In this document: positions 56,000 to 64,000 of the stretch, one piece after another | Layout: each line of letters opens with the position of its first letter | Position numbering within the stretch: the stretch's first letter is position 1 | From: DATFQI01 sp963831105 | GTDB taxonomy: Bacteria; Actinomycetota; Thermoleophilia; Solirubrobacterales; Solirubrobacteraceae | Direction: 5' to 3' | Assembly (NCBI GenBank): GCA_963831105.1 | Contig: CAWHOS010000003.1 | Span: 496,001-560,000 of the forward strand | DNA: 64,000 bases | The notes under the pieces: generated by a model | What the model was told of the DNA's origin: nothing | Databases searched by the model: none | Seen by the model: the letters and a program-made list of their open reading frames with translations, nothing else | Made by a program: the position numbers and the translations under genes

Positions 56000-56944
56000 T
56001 CAGCCGTCAGCGCCGTCAGCGCCCGCGTCCCGCTCGGTCTCGAGCCTTCGCCGCAACGCCGCGACGCGCTTCTTCGCGACCGCGATGAACTCCCGCGTCG
56101 CCGGCGACAGGTGCGCGTTGCGGCGCGTGATGAAGGCGAAGGTCTCGTACAGCGGCGGGTCGAACGGCACGCCCTGCAGCCGCCGGCCGTACCCGCGCGA
56201 CGCGACGATCGCCCGGTCGGCGATCGTGTCGCCGAGGCCCCGCTGGGCCAGGTCGAGGGCGGCGGTCATGTACTCGACCTCGATGTCGAGCTCGATCTTC
56301 ACGCCGGCGCGCTGGGCGCGCTCGCGGAGCTGGCGGCGCATCGGGTCGTCGGCGCCCCAGCGGGCGTCATAGAGGATGAGCGGGGCGGAGGCGAGCTTCT
56401 GGATCGTCATCGGCTCGCGCACGCGGCGCGGCTCGGCCGACAGGTACAGGAGCTCCTCCTGCATCGCGGGCCGCACGTCGAGGCCGCGGTCGTCGACGGG
56501 GAGCACGACCAGGCCGGCCTCGAGCTGGCCGTCGCGCACGGCGTCCGCGACCTCGGCCGAGTTCTGGCCGACCACGCGCAGCTTGACCGACGGGCGCTTG
56601 CGGCGGAACTCCTCGATCAGCCCGCCGAGCAGGTAGTGGTGGGCGCTGCCGAACGTGCCGAAGGCGACCGTCCCGCCCGTGACGTCGCGCACCTCGCGCA
56701 CGGACTCCTGGGCGGCCTGCGCCGCGGCGAGCGTGCGCTCGGCCTCGGGCAGCAGCAGCTGCCCCGCCTCGGTCAGCTCCAGCCGCCGGCCCGCGCGCGC
56801 GAACAGCGGCACGCCGAGCTCCGCTTCGAGCCGTCTGATCTGCTCCGACATGCTCGGCTGCGCCATGTGCAGCGACTCGGCGGCGGCGCTGAACGAGCCG
56901 TGCTCCGCGGCAGCCAGGAAATACGACAATTGTTGAAGTGTCAT
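56000..56944 (-). CDS. LysR-family transcriptional regulator
   Basis: 314 aa from ATG 56942-56944 (MTLQQLSYFLAAAEHGSFSAAAESLH). N-terminal winged helix with AQPSMSEQIRRLEAELGVPLFARAGRRLELT, then a two-lobed effector domain (VAFGTFGSAHHYLLGGLIEEF, LEAGLVVLPVDDRGL, AALDLAQRGLGDTIADRAIV). Complete. A perfect palindrome ATAGG-CTAAA-CCTAT directly abuts its ATG and is probably its autoregulatory site. It diverges from a 37-aa membrane-peptide gene and perhaps the ligase gene. The effector is unknown. Confidence 0.93.
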   Translation of the reverse strand: MTLQQLSYFLAAAEHGSFSAAAESLHMAQPSMSEQIRRLEAELGVPLFARAGRRLELTEAGQLLLPEAERTLAAAQAAQESVREVRDVTGGTVAFGTFGSAHHYLLGGLIEEFRRKRPSVKLRVVGQNSAEVADAVRDGQLEAGLVVLPVDDRGLDVRPAMQEELLYLSAEPRRVREPMTIQKLASAPLILYDARWGADDPMRRQLRERAQRAGVKIELDIEVEYMTAALDLAQRGLGDTIADRAIVASRGYGRRLQGVPFDPPLYETFAFITRRNAHLSPATREFIAVAKKRVAALRRRLETERDAGADGADG

Positions 56945-56959
56945 ATAGGCTAAACCTAT
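56945..56959. promoter_or_regulatory. LysR-type palindromic operator
   Basis: Perfect palindrome ATAGG-CTAAA-CCTAT immediately upstream of the LysR ATG. A related half-site (CTAAGCCTA) lies about 20 bases further upstream near 56976, giving the paired-site arrangement common for LysR proteins. Confidence 0.5.
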
Positions 56960-57016
56960 CGACCCTGCAGTCAACTAAGCCTACAGCAATGGCACACAAG
57001 GTCCGATACTGAGGTC

Positions 57017-57130
57017 ATGTTCATCGCCATCGCACTCGCCACTGCCGCCCTCGGCGGGTTCGGTGCGCTCGCCGCGAAGTACGGGTCCGAGGACCGGCCC
57101 GGCTTCGACGAGCGCTCCCCGCTCGCCTAG
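57017..57130 (+). CDS. 37-aa single-span membrane peptide
   Basis: ATG 57017 to TAG 57130. A hydrophobic N-terminal segment (MFIAIALATAALGGFGALAA) is followed by a charged tail KYGSEDRPGFDERSPLA. The tail pattern (R/K)(Y/F)G-x-(D)-RPGFDER resembles short actinobacterial membrane peptides I recall from similar genomes. It is divergent from the LysR gene and followed by a good terminator at 57213. Function is unknown. Confidence 0.5.
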   Translation: MFIAIALATAALGGFGALAAKYGSEDRPGFDERSPLA

Positions 57131-57212
57131 CGCCGCAGCACCACAGACTTCTCTCTCAGAGATCGAAGTACCCCTCCCCAAGCAGTACCCCTGAGCAGTA
57201 CCCTCCCCCTTC

Positions 57213-57246
57213 GACCCCCGCCTCCCGGCGGGGGTCGTTGTGTTTT
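57213..57246 (+). terminator. Rho-independent terminator
   Basis: Perfect 10-base stem GACCCCCGCC / GGCGGGGGTC with loop TCCC, followed by GTTGTGTTTT. It ends transcription from the small membrane-peptide gene before the ligase gene. Between 57165 and 57205 there are three AGTACCC repeats without a known role. Confidence 0.75.
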
Positions 57247-57255
57247 CATGGCCGG

Positions 57256-58201
57256 ATGGCCCTGCCGCTCAAGCCGCCCGTCCTCCCGCAGCTCGCCCGC
57301 CCCGCCAAGACGCTCCCGCTCGGCGACGGCTGGGTCTACGAGCCCAAGTGGGACGGCTTCCGGACGCTCGCCTTCGTCGACGGCGGCGAGGTCTACCTGC
57401 AGTCGCGCAGCGGCAAGCCGATGACGCGCTACTTCCCCGAGCTCGCGTTCCCCGAGGGCCGCTACGTGCTCGACGGCGAGGTCGTGCTGTTCGACGACCA
57501 GGGCCGCCAGGACTTCGACGCGCTCGGCCAGCGGATCCACCCCGCGGAGTCGCGCATCCGCATGCTCGCGGAGCAGACGCCGACGCGCTTCATCGCCTTC
57601 GACCTGCTCGCGCTCGGCGACGAGGTGCTGCTCGAGCTGCCGCAGGCGCGAGCGCCGCGACCGGCTCGGGCAGCTGGTCGAGAAGCCCGTCGACCTCACG
57701 CCCGCGACGGAGGACCCGGACGAGGCGCAGCCGTGGCTGCAGGGCGCCGAGGGCGTGATCGCCAAGCGCCAGGACGCGCCGTACCTGCCGGGCGAGCGCA
57801 AGGGCATGGCCAAGATCAAGCGCGTGCGCACGATCGACGCGGTCGTGATGGGCTGGCGCCCCGGCAAGGAGGAGAACACCGTCGGCTCGCTGATCCTCGG
57901 CCTCTACGACGACGACGGGCAGCTGCGCACCGTCGGCCACACCTCGGGCCTCAGCGCCAAGCGCAAGCGCGAGCTGATCGAGGAGCTCAAGCCCTACGAG
58001 ACGGGCGAGCGCGGCATGGGCGACCCGAGCCGCTGGGCCAACGACCGCGACCTCGAGTGGGTCGAGCTGCGGCCGGAGCTGGTCGTCGAGGTCACCTTCG
58101 ACCACACGAGCAACGACCGCATCCGCCACGGCACCAAGATCGCGCGCTGGCGCGACGACAAGGACCCGGCGGACTGCCGGATGGAGCAGCTCCAGTCCTA
58201 G
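57256..58201 (+). CDS. ATP-dependent DNA ligase, LigC/LigD-ligase type (frameshifted near 57648)
   Basis: About 315 aa from ATG 57256. Adenylation motif EPKWDGFR with Lys31 as AMP-acceptor, SRSGKPMTRYFPEL, LDGEVVLFD, FDLLAL, EGVIAKRQDAPY and KIKRVRTIDAVVMGW, then an OB domain (LRTVGHTSGLSAKRKRELIEEL) ending VEVTFDHTSNDRIRHGTKIARWRDD. This is the two-domain bacterial repair ligase, not the replicative NAD ligase. One extra base near 57648 splits the gene (length 3n+1). No Ku or polymerase/nuclease LigD partners are adjacent. Confidence 0.9.
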
Positions 58202-58644
58202 ATCATCGAGGCAGGCGGCGCGCCGGCGCGGCTGCGCGCCTGCATGCCCTCGCGGTTCGCCCGCCACTCCTGCAGGCGGTCGAACTGCTCGCGCGCGGCG
58301 AACAGGTCCGCGCGGTGCTCGACGCCCCAGCCCGCGAGCGGGGCGAGCGCGGCGAGCAGCTCCTGCCCGGCCGGGGAGAGCTCGTAGCCCACGCGCGCGG
58401 GCACGCGGGCGAAGACGTGCCGCTCGACCAGGCCGTCGCGCTCGAGCTGGCGCAGCGTGGCGCTCAGCATGCGGCGCGAGACGCCGTCGATCTGCCGCAG
58501 CAGCTCGTTGAACCGGCTCGAGCCGTCGGCGAGGCGGGTCAGCACGACCACGCTCCACTTGGCGGCCAGCACGCTCACGGCGGCCTGCAGGGCCTCGAGG
58601 TTGTCCTGGTCGATGCGGGGGGCCTGTGCGGTGTGAGCGCTCAT
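58198..58644 (-). CDS. HxlR-family transcriptional regulator
   Basis: 148 aa from ATG 58642-58644. Winged helix: LQAAVSVLAAKWSVVVLTRLADGSSRFNELLRQIDGVSRRMLSATLRQLERDGLVER, followed by RVPARVGYELSPAGQELLAAL. HxlR regulators bind as dimers and often control a divergent enzyme gene. Here glycerate kinase diverges with an inverted repeat between the two. The stop overlaps the ligase stop. Note that it lacks the usual N-terminal Cys, so redox sensing is unlikely. Confidence 0.88.
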   Translation of the reverse strand: MSAHTAQAPRIDQDNLEALQAAVSVLAAKWSVVVLTRLADGSSRFNELLRQIDGVSRRMLSATLRQLERDGLVERHVFARVPARVGYELSPAGQELLAALAPLAGWGVEHRADLFAAREQFDRLQEWRANREGMQARSRAGAPPASMI

Positions 58645-58672
58645 CGTCGGTCTATGAATGTCGGCACCCGCG

Positions 58673-58700
58673 ATCGTGTGTCACGACTTCCTGACACGAT
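58673..58700. promoter_or_regulatory. Candidate HxlR operator
   Basis: Interrupted palindrome: ATCG and TGTCA on the left mirrored by TGACA and CGAT on the right, around CGACTTCC. It lies midway between the divergent HxlR (start 58644) and glycerate kinase (start 58707) genes. Confidence 0.4.
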
Positions 58701-58706
58701 GCCCCG

Positions 58707-59714
58707 ATGGCCGTCCCCGAGCGCCCCGTGCTCGTCGCCCCCGACTCGTTCAAGGGCACGTTCAGCGCGCCGCAGGTCGCGGGGGCGATCGGCCGCGGGC
58801 TCGAGCGCGCGGGGCTGATGCCGCCGGACCTATGCCCGGTCGCCGACGGCGGCGAGGGCACGCTCGACGCGCTGCTGCCCCAGCTCGGCGGCGAGCTGGT
58901 CGCGGTCGAGGTGCAGGATCCGCTCGGGCGCGACATCCGCGCCGGCTACGGCCTCGTCGAGGGCGGCGGCACCGCGATCGTCGAGATGGCCGCCGCGAGC
59001 GGGCTCGGGCCTCGTCGCCGAGTCCGAGCGCGACGCCTGGGCCGCCTCGACCTACGGCACCGGGCAGCTGATCGCCGCCGCCGCCGAGGCGGGCGCGCAG
59101 GTGATCCTCGTCGCCGTCGGCGGCTCGGCCACGACCGACGGCGGGGCGGGCGCGATCGAGGCGATCGCCGACCACGGCGGCCTGCGCGGCGCGCAGATCG
59201 TCGTGCTGACCGACGTCAGGACCGTCTTCGAGGACGCCCCCAAGGTCTTCGGCCCGCAGAAGGGCGCCGACCCCGACATGGTCGACCGGCTGCGCGAGCG
59301 CCTCGACCAGCTCGCCGCCACCTTCCCGCGCGATCCGCGCGGCGTCCCGATGACCGGCGCCGCCGGCGGCCTCAGCGGCGGCCTGTGGGCGGCGCACGGC
59401 GCCGTGCTCGAGCCCGGCGCCCGCTGGGTGCTCGACGCCTGGACTTCGACGACCGCATGCGCGCCTCGCGCGCGGTCGTCACCGGCGAGGGCAAGCTCGA
59501 CGAGCAGACGCTCGAGGGCAAGCTCGTCGGCGAGATCGGCACCCGCGCCCGCCAGGCCGGCGTGCCGCTGCACGCGATCGTCGGCACGGACGCGCTCGAC
59601 CCCTTCGGCAAGCGCATCATCGACCTCCAGCGCACGCTCGAGGCGACGACGCTGGAGGAGCTGGAGGCGGCCGGCGAGGCCCTCGGCCGTGAACTGGCCG
59701 AGGGCCGCGCGTAG
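58707..59714 (+). CDS. Glycerate kinase (two compensating frameshifts)
   Basis: About 335 aa from ATG 58707. Phosphorylates glycerate. Family blocks: VLVAPDSFKGTFSAPQVAGAI, CPVADGGEGTLDALL, EMAAASGL, STYGTGQLIAAA, VAVGGSATTDGGAGAIEA, KVFGPQKGADPDMVDRL, GAAGGLSGGLWAAHGAV, VVTGEGKLDEQTLEGK. One extra G near 59010 and one missing C near 59441 cancel in length but leave the middle in another frame. Divergent from the HxlR gene, which may regulate it. Confidence 0.92.
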   Translation: MAVPERPVLVAPDSFKGTFSAPQVAGAIGRGLERAGLMPPDLCPVADGGEGTLDALLPQLGGELVAVEVQDPLGRDIRAGYGLVEGGGTAIVEMAAASGLGPRRRVRARRLGRLDLRHRAADRRRRRGGRAGDPRRRRRLGHDRRRGGRDRGDRRPRRPARRADRRADRRQDRLRGRPQGLRPAEGRRPRHGRPAARAPRPARRHLPARSARRPDDRRRRRPQRRPVGGARRRARARRPLGARRLDFDDRMRASRAVVTGEGKLDEQTLEGKLVGEIGTRARQAGVPLHAIVGTDALDPFGKRIIDLQRTLEATTLEELEAAGEALGRELAEGRA

Positions 59715-59722
59715 CCGTTACG

Positions 59723-61245
59723 TCAGAACTGCGTCTGGGCGTTCAGCGTGCGGACCTTCTTGCGGTCCGCCTTCGCGAACTCGCTGCCCGTCGCCTTGAA
59801 GACGTCGAAGCCGCGCTGGATCTCGCTGCCGTAGATGAACCCGTTGTAGTAGTAGGTCGACCAGAAGCCCGCCAGGCCGCCGGTCGGGCGCTCCTCGCTC
59901 GTCCACGGACCGCGGTCGAACCAGGCCAGCTCCTTGATCTTGTTGCCGTTGGTCCAGTCGATGATCGACGTTCCGCCCTGGTACCAGGACTGCACCAGGA
60001 TGTCGCGGCCGGGCACCGGGATCGCGTTGCCGTTGTGGGCCACGCAGTTCTCCTGGTTGGTCTGCTCCCGCGGGATCTTGAAGTAGCTCATGAACTTCGG
60101 ATTCGCGGGATCGGTGATGTCGTAGACCGCGTCGGCGCCGCGGTTCGGGCCGATCGTCGAGTTGCACGTCGGGGCGCTGCCGCCGCCGAGCTCGTCGGTG
60201 AACAGGACCTTCTTGCCGTCCTGGCTGATCGTGGCGCTGTGCCAGAACGCGAAGTTCGGATCCTCGACGGAGGCGATGACCTTGGGGTTCACCGGATCCT
60301 TGATGTCGATGATCGCGCCCTGACCGGTGCAGGCGCCGGCCGCGAGGCCGATCTTCTGGTAGACGGTGATGTCGTGGCAGCCGGTGGTCGCCCGCTGCGT
60401 GCCGCCCGGCTCACCCGGGTTGCCGCCGTCGGGGAACAGGACCGGCGCGTTGACGACCTTCGCCGCCGCCGGGTCCGCCTTCGGGATCTCGACGATCGAG
60501 ATCTTGTCGTGCGACTGCGGGCCCGTGTTCGCGCAGCGGTAGTTCTGGCCACTCACGTCATAGGACTGGACGTAGATGATCAGGCGGCTGGCCTCGGGCA
60601 GCACCGTGTGGGTGTGCGAGCCGCAGTCGGTCTGCACGCTCTTGACGTGCACCGGCTCCATCGGATCGCTCACGTCGAAGACCTTCAGGCCCTCCCACGT
60701 CGTCGGACGCGGTCGGCGTCGAGGTCGCAGCGCTGCTGCAGCGTGTCGTTCGTGCGGCGGGAGTCGGTCGACGTGACCAGGATCCCGTCGTTGACGGTGA
60801 CGTCGTTCTGCGAGCCGGGGCAGACGATCTGGTTGACGAACTTCGGGTTCGAAGGATCGCGGACGTCCCAGATCGTGACGCCCTCGTAGTTGCCTTGATA
60901 CGCGTAGCCGTCCTCGAACGCGAGGTCCGAGTTGAACGCCGCGTACGGGGCGAACGGGCCCTGCTTGGAGCGTGAGGCGAGGTGCCGCAGGCCGGCGGTC
61001 GCCTTCTGGTTGGACTTCGTCAGCTTGGCGTCGGAGTCGTCGTAGCGGCTCGTCACGGACTTGCTGAGGCAGACGGACTCCTCGGCGCCCTGCCAGGACA
61101 GATACGGCGAGTAGCCGCCGTCGGTGGAGGACCACGCCGCTGTCTTGGCGCACTCCTCGGGATGGCCCGTCGCGGACGGGACGCCGAAGGCCAGTACGGC
61201 CACGGCTACGAGACCGGCGAAACCGGCCCGAATTCTCTTGAGCAT
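59723..61245 (-). CDS. Secreted LVIVD-repeat beta-propeller protein (frameshifted near 60705)
   Basis: About 507 aa. Signal peptide from ATG 61245 (MLKRIRAGFAGLVAVAVLAF). Repeats with the (V/I)(Y/W)D(V/I)(T/R/S)DPxNPK pattern are read as TIWDVRDPSNPKFVNQI, VFDVSDPMEPVHVKSV, IDIKDPVNPKVIASV and VYDITDPANPKFMSYF, typical of LVIVD propellers. The C-terminal part has WYQGGTSIIDWTNGNKIKELAWFDRG. An indel near 60705 separates the N-terminal third. Cell-surface or extracellular; no catalytic residues are recognised. Confidence 0.82.
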
Positions 61246-61355
61246 GGGTGACTGCTCCCCTGTCGAGCGCCCCCTCCCCAGGTGGGCGCATGTTGCCTTC
61301 ATCTAATCAAAGCCTCATCGAGTAACGCCGTGCGGGGGCCTGGGTACGGGGAGGA

Positions 61356-62468
61356 GTGCCGCCACGCCCGCATCTGGCGCTCCCGACCCCCGGGAGCAGG
61401 CGCGCCGTCGTGGTCGGCGCGGGCTCGTTCGGGACCGCCGTCGCGGTCCTGCTGGCCCGCGGCGGCTTCCGGACGACGCTGCAGACGCGCACGCGCGACC
61501 AGTGCCGGCGGCTCGAGGCCGACCGCGAGAACAAGGCATACCTCCCGGGCGTGGCGCTTCCGCGCGACCTGCGGGTCGAGCCCGCGGCGGAGGGCCTCGC
61601 GCGCGCGGACTACGTCTTCCTCGGCGTGCCCTCGCGCGGGCTGGAGGAGGTCATCCAGGGCCTGGGGGCGGCGGGTCTGGGCCGCCGCACGCCCGTGGTC
61701 TCGCTCGCCAAGGGCCTCGTCCCGCCCGACGGGATCGCGCCGACGGTGATGCTCTCGGCGGCGCTGGGCTACGGGCGGGTCGCGTGCGTCGGCGGGCCCG
61801 CGCACGCCCGCGAGATGGTCACGGAGGGCGCCGGCCTGGTCGCCGCCTCGCTCGACGAGCGCCTCGCGGGCACGATCGCCAACGTCTTCATGCGCGCGGG
61901 CGTCGTGTGCGAGCAGTCCAGCGACCCGATCGGCGTGGAGCTCGCGGGCGTGGCCAAGAACGCCGCCGCGCTGGCGGCGGGCGCCACCGAGGCGGTCGGG
62001 CTCAACGCGGCGGGCGCCGCCGCGGGGCACATCTTCCAGGAGGTCTGGCGCTACGCCGAGCGCCAGGGCGCGCGGCCGGAGTCGCTGATCGGGCTGGCCG
62101 GCACCGGCGACCTGGTCGGCACGGCGCTCGCCCCGCAGAGCCGCAACCGGCGCGCCGGCGAGCTGCTCGGCAAGGGCGTGCCGGCCGCGGAGATCCCGGA
62201 GCGGATCGGGCAGGCCGTCGAGGCGCTGGACATGGTCCCGCTGCTGGCCGCCGCGCTGGACCGCGCGGGCGTGGAGGCGCCGGTCACGGACGCGCTGCGG
62301 CGGCTGATCGCGGGCGAGCTGCCGCTCGACGGCTGGGTCGCGCAGGTGCGCGCGACGGTGCCGCCGCCGGCCCGCTTCGGGCCTCGCGGCGCATCGCGGC
62401 GGGCCTGGGAGCAGGCCCGCGCATGGGTCCGCCGCCGCTCGTCGCGGCGGCGGAGCGCACGCGGCTAG
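61356..62468 (+). CDS. gpsA: NAD(P)-dependent glycerol-3-phosphate dehydrogenase
   Basis: 370 aa from GTG 61356. Makes sn-glycerol-3-phosphate for phospholipids. N-terminal Rossmann motif VVVGAGSFGTAVAVLLARGG, then ENKAYLPGVALP, VFLGVPSRGLEEV, SLAKGL, GGPAHAREMVTEG, catalytic-Lys block IGVELAGVAKNAAALAAGATEAVGLN and GLAGTGDLVGTALAPQSRNRRAGELLGKG. A basic tail of about 25 residues (RRAWEQARAWVRRRSSRRRS) extends beyond the family end. Confidence 0.92.
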   Translation: MPPRPHLALPTPGSRRAVVVGAGSFGTAVAVLLARGGFRTTLQTRTRDQCRRLEADRENKAYLPGVALPRDLRVEPAAEGLARADYVFLGVPSRGLEEVIQGLGAAGLGRRTPVVSLAKGLVPPDGIAPTVMLSAALGYGRVACVGGPAHAREMVTEGAGLVAASLDERLAGTIANVFMRAGVVCEQSSDPIGVELAGVAKNAAALAAGATEAVGLNAAGAAAGHIFQEVWRYAERQGARPESLIGLAGTGDLVGTALAPQSRNRRAGELLGKGVPAAEIPERIGQAVEALDMVPLLAAALDRAGVEAPVTDALRRLIAGELPLDGWVAQVRATVPPPARFGPRGASRRAWEQARAWVRRRSSRRRSARG

Positions 62469-62484
62469 GAATTCCGCCCGCCCC

Positions 62485-62616
62485 CTAGCGGGGCAGGGTC
62501 CCGCGCTTGATCTGCTTGCCGCCGAGCTGCTTCTTGCGCGGCGGCGTCACGACGGTGCGTCGCTGGTGCGGCATGCGCTGGACGGGCGGACGCCGGCTGG
62601 AGGGGTTTCGCTGCAA
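62485..62616 (-). CDS. 43-aa very basic peptide
   Basis: TTG 62614-62616 with a strong ribosome site (GAAGGAG, five bases before) to TAG at 62485. The peptide is Arg/Lys/Pro-rich: SSRRPPVQRMPHQRRTVV then TPPRKKQLGGKQIKRGTLPR. No hydrophobic segment. It could bind nucleic acid or the ribosome. It lies between gpsA (convergent) and htrA (divergent). Unrecognised; support comes from the ribosome site and composition only. Confidence 0.4.
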   Translation of the reverse strand: MQRNPSSRRPPVQRMPHQRRTVVTPPRKKQLGGKQIKRGTLPR

Positions 62617-62840
62617 GGCGACTCCTTCGATTCGCGGTGAGATCGGCGGGCTCGACGCCTGCGCGGCGGAGCGTGCGGTGGTCTCTCGATCGGGCGAATC
62701 AGCTGAACATGCCGGAGACCGTACCCGGCGCGCCCGACCCGGTCGGTACGGGCAGCACCACGGTTCCTAAGAGCACCCACAGAAAGCCTTAAGCGAGCGC
62801 TGAGCGGCGGTTCAGGAAGCGTTGGCAGGAGCGCGCTGCA
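62617..62840. other. Intergenic region with htrA promoter
   Basis: Divergent control region of about 220 bases. Upstream of htrA, GAGCG/AAGCG-type repeats at roughly 11-12 base spacing (AAGCGAGCGCTGAGCGGCGG and onward, 62790-62830) could be OmpR-type regulator sites. Nothing else is recognised. Confidence 0.3.
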
Positions 62841-63919
<1,079 letters not shown>

Positions 63920-63944
63920 TCGGTCCGACCGAGGAGACAGCGGC

Positions 63945-64000
63945 GTGAGTTCTGACGACAGGCGCCTGCGCGCGCTGGACGACGAGGAGCGACGGGAGCG
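63945..64000 (+). CDS. Start of an unidentified gene, cut by window edge
   Basis: GTG 63945 preceded by GAGGAGA at a suitable distance. The visible 18 codons read MSSDDRRLRALDDEERRER, a charged N-terminus. Probably in an operon with the HtrA gene. Too short to identify. Confidence 0.5.
   Translation, partial: MSSDDRRLRALDDEERRE

Overview
The window is very GC-rich, densely packed chromosomal DNA from an actinobacterium. The gene set (propionyl-CoA carboxylase, methylmalonyl-CoA mutase large subunit, WcaJ-type sugar transferase, many secreted beta-structured and RTX-like proteins, SelA/SelB, GTG/TTG starts, operons with 4-base overlaps) suggests class Thermoleophilia, order Solirubrobacterales. 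This placement is an inference. I see no rRNA, tRNA, CRISPR array or insertion sequence.

Layout. 1-5831: two-component system (kinase cut by the left edge), UlaG-like metallohydrolase, M28 peptidase, exopolysaccharide sugar transferase and UDP-xylose synthase. 5857-11205: Cys-rich mini-protein, nitrilase, selenocysteine genes selB and selA overlapping inside a REP-like palindrome, and a two-helix channel-like protein with an NAD-binding domain. 11230-19936: methylmalonyl-CoA mutase, three large secreted proteins (two sharing a C-terminal module around an RTX protein) and propionyl-CoA carboxylase beta. 19933-24043: SRPBCC protein, FAD oxidoreductase, metallophosphoesterase and a possible carboxylase epsilon subunit. 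24095-27986: sulfate assimilation operon (sulfite/nitrite reductase, cysD, cysN) with an Rrf2-like operator. 28248-29656: an immune-inhibitor-A-like protein that has lost its catalytic core.

29728-35652 is the most unusual block. On the plus strand a membrane-anchored protein with a poly-Asp tail is followed by a histidine kinase and response regulator. Convergent to it is a minus-strand operon: a 48-residue peptide with 13 consecutive arginines, a strong hairpin, an ABC exporter, a soluble Ser/Thr-kinase-like protein and a PepSY-like secreted protein. The upstream regions of both units carry nearly the same 20-base palindromic element. I propose one signalling/export system built around the Arg-rich peptide.

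35703-43007: acyl-CoA carboxylase alpha, M20 peptidase, a 1086-residue kinase/receiver/PP2C/RsbW fusion, its STAS partner and a small metallohydrolase-like protein. 43022-49306: PLP decarboxylase, metallohydrolase, HAD hydrolase, NfeD/slipin pair and sucCD. 49307-54886: second REP palindrome, secreted glycosidase behind a sigma-28-like promoter, and a tryptophan-catabolism-like set (aminotransferase, arylformamidase-like hydrolase, kynureninase) next to a DtxR regulator. 54911-64000: SDR, a 258-bp element with 23-bp perfect terminal inverted repeats, LysR regulator with a palindromic operator, ATP-dependent ligase, HxlR regulator, glycerate kinase, LVIVD protein, gpsA, a small basic peptide and an HtrA protease.

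Quality note. About eighteen conserved genes carry single-base indels, mostly one extra base, while their sequence is otherwise well conserved. This looks like uncorrected sequencing error rather than gene decay, so I give full gene spans and note the break points.
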